Origin: Edaphochlamys debaryana
Lineage: Eukaryota; Chlorophyta; Chlorophyceae; Chlamydomonadales
Reading direction: 5' to 3'
DNA: 64,000 bases
NCBI GenBank assembly: GCA_016858145.1
Contig: JAEHOE010000042.1
Span: 186,001-250,000, forward strand
The first letter of the stretch is position 1, and every line of letters starts with the position of its first letter. The notes under the pieces were generated by a model. It ran no database searches, was not told the origin of the DNA, and saw only the letters and a list, made by a program, of their open reading frames with translations. This document shows positions 47,488-59,554 of the stretch, piece by piece. A program made the position numbers and the translations under genes.

Positions 47488-49292
47488 ATGCGGGCCGTCG
47501 TGCAGCGCGTCACCTCGGCCTCCGTGACGGTGGAGGGGGAGGTGGTCAGCGCCATTGGCCCGGGGCTGCTGTGCCTGATCGGGCTGAGGGAGACGGACAC
47601 ACAGAAGGACCTGGACTTCATGTGGGTCGGCCGTGTGGGGGGAAGGGAAGGGGGGTGGAGGGAGGAGATTAAAGGGAAAGACAAAACGGTTTAGCCCTGG
47701 TAGTGTTGGGCCAAAGGACCTGCACCCCAGCAAAAGCCCCATCGTCATGTGGGTCGGCTCCCGTGTCTGGGAAGGGAACGGGGGGTGGAAGACGAAGGGG
47801 CAGGGAAAGGGGAAGAGGAGGGGGAATAAGGGTTGGCCCTGGTTGTGTGGGGGCCGATGGACTCGGGCTGCTCACTGGGGAGGGGAGGGGGGGAAGATCA
47901 GGTGAGCTATTAGCTTTGCTTGGACGGGGCCCAAGCTCCTGGCGCCCTCGAAAAGGGGACCGTGGGGATGAGGCCTGGGCACAGCTCTTGAGCCGTGTAC
48001 TGGGTGGAACCAAGCCCTGCCCTCGCGCCTTTCTTCTCAGTCCCCCTCCTGGCCCCTCTTCACCACCAACCCTCTCCCTCGGACACGCTACACACTACAC
48101 AAGCATTTTCATCCTCCCCGCATGCCGTTCACCCTACCCTCTCCCTGCCCCCTACCCGCCCCCTGCCCGCCACCCACACACAGCTGCAAGAAGATCCTGA
48201 CGCTCCGCGCCTGGCCGCACCCGGACAACGGCAAACCCTGGGACCTGTCGGTGACGGCGGCGGGGTACGAGGTGCTCATGGTGAGGGGGGCGGGAGAGAG
48301 TTCCTGGGAGGGGCATGGGGAGGAGCAGGGGGCACGCAGTCCTCGTGGTGAGGTGCTGGGTGTGTGCGTTTGGAGGGGAGAGGGGGGGATAGGGAGGGGG
48401 AAGAGGTAGCTGCTGGGGCCGGTGGGTTGCGCCCTCGTGGTCAAGGGCGGGTGCGGTCCTGGAGGGTGTAGAGGCCAGCGCGCTGGCGCCCTGGCGGGGA
48501 CAGTGGAGGGCAAAGGCGCCAGGTTAGTCTGGGGACCCAAGCTTGCTCGCACCGTAGCAGAGAAGCGTTGGGCACACGGGCTGTCGAGCATTCTGCGCCG
48601 CGCTACAGCTCCCTCCTTCTCCCCTCTCCCCCTCCCCCTCTCCTTTAAGTAATGCCTTTCTGTCGGCTCCTTGGCTCCCGCAACCCTAAAACCCACCACC
48701 CCCACCACCCCCACCACCCCTACCACCTCCAGGTGTCCCAGTTCACCCTCTATGCCCGCTTCAAGAAACCCAAGCCGGACTTCTCCAAGGCACGTGCCGG
48801 GGCGTGGGGGGTGGGGGCGGGGCGTGGGGGCTGGGAGTGTGAAAGGAATGGGTCAGAGGGCATGCGCGGCCCTTCGACCTGAGACCTGTCGCGGCCCCGT
48901 GCCCCTGCACTCGCCACCCCGCCTCCCATCTCCGCCTTCCCTCTTGGCTCCCCTGCCCCCCAGGCCATGGGACCCCAGACAGCCAAGGACATGTACGGGC
49001 AGTTGGTGGAGGCCGTACGGCAGCAGTACGAGGCGGATCGGGTCAAGGTGGGTGGCGGTTGCCGGAGGGCGGCGTACGTGTTGGCTGCACCACAATGAGG
49101 GGAGGCGGGTGCAGGGGGCGCCAAGGGGTCGGGTCACGCCCACACCACCTACACGCCCAATCACCACCCGCCCCCGTCTGTCCGCCCCCTTCCCGGCCAC
49201 AGGACGGCGTTTTCGGCGCCAAGATGGATGTGCAGTTGGTCAACGACGGACCCGTGACCTACATCCTAGACAGCACCGACCCGGACGGTTAG
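47488..49292 (+). CDS. dtd: D-aminoacyl-tRNA deacylase (DTD family)
   Basis: DTD hydrolyses D-amino acids (and Gly mischarged on tRNA-Ala) from tRNA and acts as a homodimer. Exons 47488-47621, 48184-48280, 48733-48789, 48964-49047 and 49203-49292 are in phase and give 153 residues, the usual length. The start [18 protein letters not shown] is the conserved family N-terminus. Both active-site signatures are present: SQFTLYA (SQxTLxA) and [10 protein letters not shown] (NxGPVTxxxD). The third intron appears to use a GC donor (aag|gcacgt), which the conserved join DFSKAMGPQTA supports. The first intron contains a copy of the exon 1 donor junction. An in-frame open stretch precedes the Met, so an organelle-targeted longer form cannot be excluded. 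Confidence 0.96.
47605..47800 (+). repeat. Duplicated donor junction in DTD intron 1
   Basis: The exon 1 end and donor, cttcatgtgggtcggccgtg followed by ggaagggaaggggggtgga (47616-47660), reappears at 47744-47790 as gtcatgtgggtcggctcccg, then tgggaagggaacggggggtgg. The following phrase agccctggtagtgttgggcc (47691-47710) is likewise echoed near 47835-47855. Confidence 0.8.
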
Positions 49293-51184
49293 CCGGGCGG
49301 TTGATCGTTGGCGGTTATGGCTGGATGGTTGCGGGCGCGATCTGGCAGAGCGGTTTGTAGCATGGGGGCAGGACGGGGCCTTGGCCTGCGTGCTGTGTGG
49401 TACGTGAGGAAGGCGGCTGGCCGGAGAGCTCCCTGTGCGCAGTTGCTGGACTTGCGGACTTGTAGGCAGGTCTCGTTGGGACGGGCTGTGGGTGACGGGG
49501 GCAGAGTGATGTTGCGTGAACCTTCCTGCAGGGGGGGGCCGGAACCCAACATGCGGTGCCCAAGCTGAAGCTCATTGAGTGTGGGCGTGGTCAGTGGCTC
49601 GCTATCCTGGGGAGCGGCTTGGTACTCTGCATAGCCGTAACTGGCTGAGCTGAGTGTCAGCATGTCGAGTGCACGAGTGCGGGCTTCTTGTCTCGAGTAT
49701 GGGCATTGGCGTTGGCTTGCTGTTCTGGGTAGTGTTCGTCGAGCCAGTGAGCCACGGAGAGGCTAAGCCAGCGCAGGGGCTCGCTGAAGGAAGTGCGCTA
49801 TGCATGGGCAGGATGTAGGAACTGTGCGGCCATGTAGCATCTGCCGCAATCAAGGCTTGCAGTACCGTGAGTGAGGACTAGGCACTGGAGACACGACGGG
49901 GGGGCACAGCCTGGAAGGTCAACGCCGGAGATTACATGAGGTTGCGATGGCCCCACAAACAGCCCACCAGCCTCGAGCACCGCCTCCAGGTACAGCCTTC
50001 AATCTTCTACACGGATCAGCCATCCGGGTCTGACCCCGGGCGCACATTATTAGCTAGCGCTTTCATACAAGATATCAATGCGCATGTGTAACCATGTGCG
50101 ACTCAGGACAGGGACAAAGCTAAGCCGCCAGGGAATCAGCACCGCCCCCAGTTGCCGCTGCGCAGGCGGACGGGGGTGGGGAGTTTAGCGCAAAATTATA
50201 ACTACATCAGTGTATAGCACGTCGAACTCGATACAGTGAGATGTTCCTACTGGCCGTGCCCCCGGCCAAAGGCCCAGGAACCAACTTCACCAAACTAAGG
50301 CGTCATGGCTCATGAGGCGTATGCAACCTGTACCGTCAAGGGATGCTAAGCAATGTCGAGGACCACGCGCAGAGGTACACAAGACCAGATCCCTGCGAGC
50401 ATGTGACGAGAGCCACGTGAGCCCGCGCGCCAGCAACGCTTTCGAGCGCTTAGGTAGTAACACCGTAGATCTCACTCCGTCCGCCACGCGCGCAATGGAA
50501 TGCGCTACCACATCTGCCAAGCCGCCAAAATTGCAGAAGCCAACGCACCCACCCCAGAAACCCAACCTCGTCTTATCGTTATCAAAGGTCTGCCAATAGG
50601 GCCTGATTTCGTGCACCGTGAGCACTAGGGCAGCTATGAATCTGGTTCAGACCATCCGCAAACCCCCGCGCCCAAAATGGGGCAAGACACCGGGTCCTTT
50701 TGAGTGAAGCAGTCGCATCTATGCAAGCCTGTACCGTGCGTCCTCCATTTGTTAACAAAATCCAACAAAGCAACGCTCATAACCGTTGGCATGCAAGCGC
50801 AAGCACATCTACCAAGGTGCATAGCCCGAGACCTCCCAAGCCCATGCCTCTTCCGTACGTATACTTTCTCACTATTCACTGCAAGCTTTCTACATGGCCC
50901 TCATCCGCTGCCGTCCCACTTCCGCGTGCCTCACGACGGCCCTACTGCGCGCACACCGGCTGTGCATGTCGGCACGCCTTCCAAACCCACATCCGCCTGC
51001 CCGTCGTGTCGCACACACGACCCCAAGTCACCACGACACCCTGCCGAAACGCGACGCCCCTCGATACCGGCGACTGGGGCCTGAGCACCCTAGCACCCTG
51101 CCCTGCTCGGTCACCCTAGCACGCTGCAAACCGTGCGCACGTGTGAGAGGGCCGAGTCGCGCCGCCGCAGACCGCATGCATCGC
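49293..51184. other. Convergent intergenic region between DTD and arrestin-like genes
   Basis: Both neighbouring genes end here. A TGTAA word at 50087-50091 on the plus strand could serve DTD, but it is almost 800 bp downstream. The centre (about 50020-50900) is clearly less GC-rich than the genes. Short open frames only; no RNA gene or mobile element recognised. Confidence 0.55.
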
Positions 51185-53504
51185 TCACCGCGCTCGCCCT
51201 GAGGACCGGTTGCCCGAGCCCCTCTCCCTCAAGCCCGCCACCGCCTTCCTCCAGCTGCTTCGCTCCATATCCTTCACAGTAGGGCGATCCCTGCCCTCGC
51301 CCTCCTCCCCGCAGTCGACCTCGTCCTCATTCCCCTCCTCGCATGCGCACGCCGCCCGCGCCTCCTCCGCCGTTGCCTCCGTCAGAACCGGCATGGCAGG
51401 CAGCCGCATGGACGCCTGCGCGATCGGCCGCGGCTGTACGGCAACCTGTACGGAGAGCTGTACGAGGCCGCCGATGGATCGCCGCTCGCCCAGCCCCAGC
51501 CCGGCATGATCAGGGCCAGATCCAGATCCATGCCCGGACGCGGATCCAGAGCTGCTTGTGTCCAGAGCCAGATCCACAGTGTACACGTGCTTGAAGAGCC
51601 CCGCCTCGAGGCTGGCAGGTGCCGAGTCCGGGAGCCGCAGCTTGAGGCGTAGCGCTCGCTCCCCCTCCAGGCTGGCTCCGGGCTTGATGCCTGCGAAGGT
51701 CATTTAAGCGGAGAGAGTGAGGAGCTGAGGCGGGGTATCGCGGCGAACGGGAGGAGTCATGCGCAGCGATACCTAGCTCGTTACGAAACCGCACGGAACC
51801 CTGAATGCGCGAGCCATCTTGATGCCCACAAGAGGCACAGCCGCGGACGCACCTGGCAGCTGCACCTCCGCGAGAGTGTCGAACCGCGCCGCGCACTCGG
51901 GGCCCGAGTGGGAGCCCAGGGTCAGGCGGCGGAGCAGGGAGACGCGACCCGGGGGCAGGCTGGCGGGGGAGTGGTTGTGCACCTGGGGAGCGGCAAAACG
52001 AGGTGGGGAGGTGTGAGGCAGGGTTCAGGACCAGGCTGGGACGGAGTTGCATGGGCAGTCAGGCTGAACAACGCGGCGAGGGAGCTCAGGACGTGGCCAA
52101 TGGAATGTTGATCAGGTGTTAAGCCCCAGCTCACCTCGACCTCCACCTCGACCTCCTCCCCGCTCCAGTGCGAGGCCTTGCCCAGCCGCAGCGCCACCGC
52201 CACCGACCCTTGGGAGCTGCGGGGTGCAGGGAACAGGAGCGGGCCACACGGATGTGAGCACAGACAGATAACGAGCTCGTATGCACCCCCACCGTACGTC
52301 TGCGCTTGAAACCCTAACCAAGCGGAGCCTCATTATATGTGCGTGCTCGCACCTGGGGGGCAGTCGCGGCAGGCAGGGCAGCACGCGCCGCCGTACCTCC
52401 ACCACATCCCAGTCGCTGGGCCGGTGGCTGGCGGCGGCGGCGGCGGCGGGTGCCGGCAGCACCGGCGGCAGCACCGTCAGCGGCGCCGCCCCCGTCAGGC
52501 TGGGGAACGGCAGCGCGCCGCCCTGCGCCTGCGACCCGCGGCGCAGCGAAGCGACCACCTGGTACGAGAGCACCGCGCTGCGGGTTTGGTATTGGGGGAG
52601 CAGGATCAGGAAGGGCGTCAGATGTGGGCCAGGACATATGAGGTACGAGCGGTATCGATGATTAGGTCCAAACCCGACCGGGTCTCCTCATGCAGCCCGC
52701 GTCCCGCCTCTGGCTACAAAACCCCATCCTGGCCCCGGCTCACGTCACGCTGCTGTCGAGGCCCGTGATGGGGTCGGGCTCGCCCTCGCGCAACGCAAAG
52801 GACGGCGGCGCTTTGGGCGGCAGCGCGATGGAGAAGGGCATGCGATAGTGCCCCGCGGGGAGGACCTCGTGGTCAGCCCAACGCTGGAGCGTCACAGAAG
52901 CCTGGGGAAGGGGGCAATGGGACAGAGGGGAAGGCGCGGTGAGCTGACGCGGGTGCGAAGCGAAGGTCGGGGGCTGTTGTGTGAGAGGAGGGGTCGAGCC
53001 CCTGTCAGACCCTGCACCCTCGCACCCTTCCACACTCTCCCGCCGACCTCCCCCGCGACGCGCACCTTGTAAATGGTCCGCTCTCCGCTGTGTTGTTGTC
53101 GCGGTGGTGGGCCGGCTGACGCGGCAGCGGCGCTGCGCCAGTCGGTGCTTCGCCAACTCCCGCTGGTTGAAGATGCCGACGACGATGCGCCGTCGCTCGA
53201 CCGTTGCGACGACGACCGGTGCGGACCGCTCCACCAAGATGTGCTCTCCACACCGACAATCTGTGCAGGGCCCGTGAAACAGCGGATTGAGCGAGACGCT
53301 GCCGCGCGTACATGGTGCGTGTCCAGCACAGGGTCCTGCACGCAAGCTCACCGAAATGTCCAAGCTTGAGCAGTGCGGCACGTCCTCAAGAGCTGTGACC
53401 AGGATATGACCGGTCACACGCGTCCCCGGGAAAGCGGAGGCCTTGTCTAGGAGCACCTGCGGCAGAACCTGCGGCCTCGCCGACAGCTGAGGGTGGCCGC
53501 CCAT
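51185..53504 (-). CDS. Arrestin-domain-containing protein
   Basis: Arrestin-fold (alpha-arrestin/ARRDC-like) proteins are adaptors linking membrane cargo to trafficking or ubiquitin ligases. Seven in-phase minus-strand exons: 53504-53352, 53260-53066, 52901-52744, 52577-52353, 52216-52135, 51982-51853, 51690-51185, giving 482 residues. The N-terminal arrestin-like half shows FPGTRVTGHILV, GERTIYK and the segment GHYRMPFSIALPPKAPPSF followed by SVTAVLSYQVVASL, typical of arrestin_N. The C half shows SVAVALRLGKASHWSGEEVE, VHNHSP and GASLEGERALRLKLRLPDS, then YTVDLALD. The C-terminal 60 residues are acidic with a Cys pair and probably disordered. I did not see PPxY motifs. Its start codon lies 38 bp from the tandem array, so its promoter lies in repeat unit 1. 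Confidence 0.85.
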
Positions 53505-53541
53505 CGGCAAGAGAGCTAGGGTGGAGAGTCGCGCGTTTATG

Positions 53542-55051
53542 TGTGTATACTTGCGGGAAGCGTCCTGGCTTGGGTCGAAAGGGCATGCGTGCGCAGGCAG
53601 AGACCTAAGGTAGAGCGGCGAGGATAACTGCGCGGGGCAAGTGAGTCGACAAGTGATGGAGCACGTCGTAGAGGCGCAGGGGTCATCAGGCGTGGACTCT
53701 TACAACCCTCGTGCAATGGACCCTGCGTTGCCCGTCCGACATGTTGCGCCGGAGGCCGAGGATCCCGGCCTGATACCTCATTCAGGCGGCCGCCGCCAAC
53801 GATTAGCACGCAGTTGTTGCGGAGGCGGGTTCGAGCTCGTAGCTGGAGCTGGCTCCGCGACTTCTAACGCCTGGGGCTTACGCGCTGCGTCACCAGGGTT
53901 CTGCACTACGCGCGCCGGCTTACCCCGCGCAGCTGTCGATGATGTCAGAACGTGTTTGTCTACTCAACTCGCATAGTACATTTCGCAAAGCTGCCTACGC
54001 GCGGAGGTTGGTCATCGCGCGTGTCGCCGACCACGCGCTGAGCCTGCGCACACCACGGGCGACGCGAGGAGCAGTGTTCCCACAACATCAGGGATAACAA
54101 CGAGCGCGCCATCACGACTTGAGGCGCGGCGGTCGACCCTGGGCGAGGAGGTCGGGAGTTGGGTACGTGCCGTGAAGGTCGAAGTTAGGGAGACCTGCGA
54201 GCCTTCTGCGCTGGTCGGCGGAGCCGCGCTTCCGTGCCGTGCGCATAGTTGTGGAAAAACCTGCGGAGGGTTGCTGGAAGGTTTGCTGGACACCGCAGTT
54301 TCTGGCAATTCGTGCATCCCTCTGCGCTGGCGTGCCCAGTCGCACCGAATGCACGTCGCCAACTGCCACGCTCGTGCTTCCGTTGCAGGAGCCGTGGTTG
54401 CGTGGAAATGCCCTCGAGGAAGCAGCACGCCCCACCGCCAACCAGGACCCGGCATCACGGGTAGCGGGCGCGCACCGTGCTGTAGACGCCGCCCCCTCAA
54501 ACGCCGCCGCTGGCCCCCCTCATACCCCCTTCTCCCGGCACATACATTCTAGGTCCGGCAGCCACCGTACCGTGGCCTCCGTTGCCGTGCGAGGTGGGTA
54601 GCCCGCCAGGGAGCACAGGCACAGAGCCACAGCCTGCTGTCCTGCAGGGCCCAGGCTGCCACTCCCAGGCGTGATTGCTGTTGTTGAAAGGCAAACCGGG
54701 AGAAGAAATCGGGGGGTTCAACGGGCCAGGCCGCCAGAGTGGCCCCAACTATGTGGCTCAGACGTGCAACGACAAGTCTGGCACGTAGCCATGGGTGCCG
54801 GGAGGGTGCCAGTGTGCAGGTGGCACATCCGTAGGCGGCCCTCTCACTAAAGCCCCGCCCCCTAGAAGGGCGGTTGCTTCTGTCTGTCTGTTCTGTCTGT
54901 CTGTCTGTCTGCTGCCGTCAGTATCGCATCCTTCAGTTTCCTGGCCCTAGCGCGTCCCCACCGCCCGCATTGCTGCACATGCATCGTGCTTTCTGAGTGG
55001 CATGACTAGCGTTGGTAGTGGCACCGCAGGTTGCTTACCTCCCCCTCCCCC
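53542..55051. repeat. Array unit 1 (with 12-bp insertion)
   Basis: Left-most unit, most divergent of the full copies. It abuts the 5' end of the arrestin-like gene. Confidence 0.95.
54879..54912. repeat. (TCTG)n microsatellite, one per array unit
   Basis: About eight TCTG/TTCTG units. The same tract recurs at 56377-56410 and 57875-57908 in the next array units. Confidence 0.9.
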
Positions 55052-56549
55052 TGTGTATACTTGCGGGAAGCGTCCTGGGTTGGGTCGAAAGGGCATGCGT
55101 GCGCAGACAGAGACCTAAGGTAGAGCGGCGAGGATAACTGCGCGGGGCAAGTGATGGAGCACGTCGTAGAGGCGCAGGGGTCATCAGGCGTGGACTCTTA
55201 CAACCCTCGTGCAATGGACCCTGCGTTGCCCGTCCGACATGTTGCGCCGGAGGCCGAGGATCCCGGCCTGATACCTCATTCAGGCGGCCGCCGCCAACGA
55301 TTAGCACGCAGTTGTTGCGGAGGCGGGTTCGAGCTCGTAGCTGGAGCTGGCTCCGCGACTTCTAACGCCTGGGGCTTAAGCGCTGCGTCACCAGGGTTCT
55401 GCACTACGCGCGCCGGCTTACCCCGCGCAGCTGTCGATGATGTCAGAACGTGTTTGTCTACTCAACTCGCATAGTACATTTCGCAAAGCTGCCTACGCGC
55501 GGAGGTTGGTCATCGCGCGTGTCGCCGACCACGCGCTGAGCCTGCGCACACCACGGGCGACGCGAGGAGCAGTGTTCCCACAACATCAAGGATAACAACG
55601 AGCGCGCCATCACGACTTGAGGCGCGGCGGTCGACCCTGGGCGAGGAGGTCGGGAGTTGGGTACGTGCCGTGAAGGTCGAAGTTAGGGAGACCTGCGAGC
55701 CTTCTGCGCTGGTCGGCGGAGCCGCGCTTCCGTGCCGTGCGCATAGTTGTGGAAAAACCTGCGGAGGGTTGCTGGAAGGTTTGCTGGACACCGCAGTTTC
55801 TGGCAATTCGTGCATCCCTCTGCGCTGGCGTGCCCAGTCGCACCGAATGCACGTCGCCAACTGCCACGCTCGTGCTTCCGTTGCAGGAGCCGTGGTTGCG
55901 TGGAAATGCCCTCGAGGAAGCAGCACGCCCCACCGCCAACCAGGACCCGGCATCACGGGTAGCGGGCGCGCACCGTGCTGTAGACGCCGCCCCCTCAAAC
56001 GCCGCCGCTGGCCCCCCTCATACCCCCTTCTCCCGGCACATACATTCTAGGTCCGGCAGCCACCGTACCGTGGCCTCCGTTGCCGTGCGAGGTGGGTAGC
56101 CCGCCAGGGAGCACAGGCACAGAGCCACAGCCTGCTGTCCTGCAGGGCCCAGGCTGCCACTCCCAGGCGTGATTGCTGTTGTTGAAAGGCAAACCGGGAG
56201 AAGAAATCGGGGGGTTCAACGGGCCAGGCCGCCAGAGTGGCCCCAACTATGTGGCTCAGACGTGCAACGACAAGTCTGGCACGTAGCCATGGGTGCCGGG
56301 AGGGTGCCAGTGTGCAGGTGGCACATCCGTAGGCGGCCCTCTCACTAAAGCCCCGCCCCCTAGAAGGGCGGTTGCTTCTGTCTGTCTGTTCTGTCTGTCT
56401 GTCTGTCTGCTGCCGTCAGTATCGCATCCTTCAGTTTCCTGGCCCTAGCGCGTCCCCACCGCCCGCATTGCTGCACATGCATGGTGCTTTCTGAGTGGCA
56501 TGACTAGCGTTGGTAGTGGCACCGCAGGTTGCTTACCTCCCCCTCCCCC
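55052..56549. repeat. Array unit 2
   Basis: Full 1,498-bp unit, nearly identical to unit 3. One difference seen is the base in catgcat(c/g)gtgc near its left junction, where unit 1 ends with c and unit 2 ends with g. Confidence 0.95.
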
Positions 56550-58047
56550 TGTGTATACTTGCGGGAAGCGTCCTGGGTTGGGTCGAAAGGGCATGCGTGC
56601 GCAGACAGAGACCTAAGGTAGAGCGGCGAGGATAACTGCGCGGGGCAAGTGATGGAGCACGTCGTAGAGGCGCAGGGGTCATCAGGCGTGGACTCTTACA
56701 ACCCTCGTGCAATGGACCCTGCGTTGCCCGTCCGACATGTTGCGCCGGAGGCCGAGGATCCCGGCCTGATACCTCATTCAGGCGGCCGCCGCCAACGATT
56801 AGCACGCAGTTGTTGCGGAGGCGGGTTCGAGCTCGTAGCTGGAGCTGGCTCCGCGACTTCTAACGCCTGGGGCTTAAGCGCTGCGTCACCAGGGTTCTGC
56901 ACTACGCGCGCCGGCTTACCCCGCGCAGCTGTCGATGATGTCAGAACGTGTTTGTCTACTCAACTCGCATAGTACATTTCGCAAAGCTGCCTACGCGCGG
57001 AGGTTGGTCATCGCGCGTGTCGCCGACCACGCGCTGAGCCTGCGCACACCACGGGCGACGCGAGGAGCAGTGTTCCCACAACATCAAGGATAACAACGAG
57101 CGCGCCATCACGACTTGAGGCGCGGCGGTCGACCCTGGGCGAGGAGGTCGGGAGTTGGGTACGTGCCGTGAAGGTCGAAGTTAGGGAGACCTGCGAGCCT
57201 TCTGCGCTGGTCGGCGGAGCCGCGCTTCCGTGCCGTGCGCATAGTTGTGGAAAAACCTGCGGAGGGTTGCTGGAAGGTTTGCTGGACACCGCAGTTTCTG
57301 GCAATTCGTGCATCCCTCTGCGCTGGCGTGCCCAGTCGCACCGAATGCACGTCGCCAACTGCCACGCTCGTGCTTCCGTTGCAGGAGCCGTGGTTGCGTG
57401 GAAATGCCCTCGAGGAAGCAGCACGCCCCACCGCCAACCAGGACCCGGCATCACGGGTAGCGGGCGCGCACCGTGCTGTAGACGCCGCCCCCTCAAACGC
57501 CGCCGCTGGCCCCCCTCATACCCCCTTCTCCCGGCACATACATTCTAGGTCCGGCAGCCACCGTACCGTGGCCTCCGTTGCCGTGCGAGGTGGGTAGCCC
57601 GCCAGGGAGCACAGGCACAGAGCCACAGCCTGCTGTCCTGCAGGGCCCAGGCTGCCACTCCCAGGCGTGATTGCTGTTGTTGAAAGGCAAACCGGGAGAA
57701 GAAATCGGGGGGTTCAACGGGCCAGGCCGCCAGAGTGGCCCCAACTATGTGGCTCAGACGTGCAACGACAAGTCTGGCACGTAGCCATGGGTGCCGGGAG
57801 GGTGCCAGTGTGCAGGTGGCACATCCGTAGGCGGCCCTCTCACTAAAGCCCCGCCCCCTAGAAGGGCGGTTGCTTCTGTCTGTCTGTTCTGTCTGTCTGT
57901 CTGTCTGCTGCCGTCAGTATCGCATCCTTCAGTTTCCTGGCCCTAGCGCGTCCCCACCGCCCGCATTGCTGCACATGCATGGTGCTTTCTGAGTGGCATG
58001 ACTAGCGTTGGTAGTGGCACCGCAGGTTGCTTACCTCCCCCTCCCCC
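56550..58047. repeat. Array unit 3
   Basis: Full 1,498-bp unit. Confidence 0.95.
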
Positions 58048-58421
58048 TGTGTATACTTGCGGGAAGCGTCCTGGGTTGGGTCGAAAGGGCATGCGTGCGC
58101 AGACAGAGACCTAAGGTAGAGCGGCGAGGATAACTGCGCGGGGCAAGTGATGGAGCACGTCGTAGAGGCGCAGGGGTCATCAGGCGTGGACTCTTACAAC
58201 CCTCGTGCAATGGACCCTGCGTTGCCCGTCCGACATGTTGCGCCGGAGGCCGAGGATCCCGGCCTGATACCTCATTCAGGCGGCCGCCGCCATCGATTAG
58301 CACGCAGTTGTTGCGGAGGCGGGTTCGAGCTCGTAGCTGGAGCTGGCTCCGCGACTTCTAACGCCTGGGGCTTAAGCGCTGCGTCACCAGGGTTCTGCAC
58401 TACGCGCGCCGTCTTACCCCG
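58048..58421. repeat. Array unit 4 (truncated)
   Basis: First ~374 bp of the unit only. Similarity ends abruptly after cttaccccg. It has private changes, such as gccatcgattag where other units read gccaacgattag. Confidence 0.95.
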
Positions 58422-59554
58422 GCGGTGACGCCAGACTACGGCCGAAGCTGTTCAATCAGATTTCGCATCCAGCTCTTAACACACTGACGCCATGTTGCCG
58501 CTTTTTACCTGCTCCTAGATGTCAATGGCTACGCTAGTCGCGCTCCACTGCATGCCACGACGCGGCCTGTCCCGCGCAGGCAGACGCAGGCAATCATGTG
58601 AGGATGGTGCGGTTGCACCGACCATGGCGTGGACTTTCGTTCTCCCGGGCGCGTAGGGCTCGTGTTACAAGGGGCGGGACCGTATGAACAGATCTAGCAG
58701 GCCGGAGAGATTGCAAGACAAGGAGGTCCGGCAAGATGTTGTCGGGGGACGGCGGGAAGCAGGTCGGGTTCTGCGTGTCACGTCGCGCCTTGCAACCCGC
58801 ACAGGCTTGTCGCTTTTCATGAGCTGCTGAGATGAAAATATGCAGCTCTTCTTCTTTGAAGTCACAGAGCGGGGCAGCAGGGCCCGCATCGAGGCGCGCG
58901 AGGACCCGCGAAGCAGTTGCCGCATTGGGCCCCTCGCTGAAGTGTCCCCTGCTGCGACTTGCTCCGCTACTCATACTCGGTACATCTTGTGATCCAGTTG
59001 CTAGCGAAGCGCTTCTTCCATACCGACATTCCGCACCAACGGGCTGCAGCCTGCAGTCGCGGTCTCTGGGACCCAACGCACCGACGCATTCTGGATTGTG
59101 ACACGCAGGGGCAGTAGAGAAGCAGACAGAAGCGGAAAAGCAGGAGCAGAGGGCCCGGTGAGCACCTGAACTGTAGAGCGCTCTGAACGCCACAGGGGAC
59201 CGGTTCCCGAGCCCTAGATCACATGCTAAGATGCGAGCGGGAGCTTGCAGGAGCACACGGGGCGCTGTGCTGAGTTCATGAGGGCGCCAAATTCTAGGCA
59301 TGCGCCTGTCGCTTTCGGACCGGGTTACACGGGGCGAGTGGGAGCTACAGGGCAACAACTGGCGACGTCAGCCAGCTGCATGCGGCTACCTTCCTAGTCA
59401 TGCACCCCTTGCACCCGCACCGTGAGAGGCTTCTGACAGCCCCCAGCACCCGACACATTCCACGCCCCGCCTGCGCCCCGACACAGGCGCGGGAAAGGAG
59501 TGCGGTGGCCACCGCCATACCTCACTGCGGCGGGCTGTCCACTCGGCCGCAGCC
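58422..59554. other. Region between the array and the OTU gene
   Basis: Contains the upstream region of the OTU gene. A minus-strand open frame of 254 codons (58594-59358) has a mixed composition without domain, repeat or splice support, so I do not call it a gene. No RNA gene seen. Confidence 0.5.

Larger units (their letters stand above)
53542..58421. repeat. Tandem array of a 1,498-bp unit, 3.25 copies
   Basis: Head-to-tail units start with tgtgtatacttgcgggaagc at 53542, 55052, 56550 and 58048. The fourth stops at about 58421. Unit 1 is 1,510 bp because it carries an extra 12 bp (about 53642-53653). Differences between units are few single bases (for example 54090 g versus a in later units), and units 2 and 3 look almost identical, so expansion is recent. 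Each unit holds a (TCTG)n microsatellite. Both strands have repeated open frames of up to 162 codons, but none resembles a known domain and no splice-based gene could be built. Confidence 0.97.

Noticed and set aside
53820..53850. gggttcgagctc resembling a tRNA T-loop
   Set aside because: The flanking bases do not form a T-stem or acceptor stem, and no anticodon arm fits upstream.
54012..54500. Repeated 162-codon minus-strand frame and 126-codon plus-strand frames in each array unit
   Set aside because: The frames recur only because the DNA recurs. Both strands are open together, composition is not protein-like, and no domain is visible.
58594..59358. Minus-strand open frame of 254 codons near the array end
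   Set aside because: No domain and no splice-compatible extension. It is long enough to deserve a transcript check, but I cannot support a gene.
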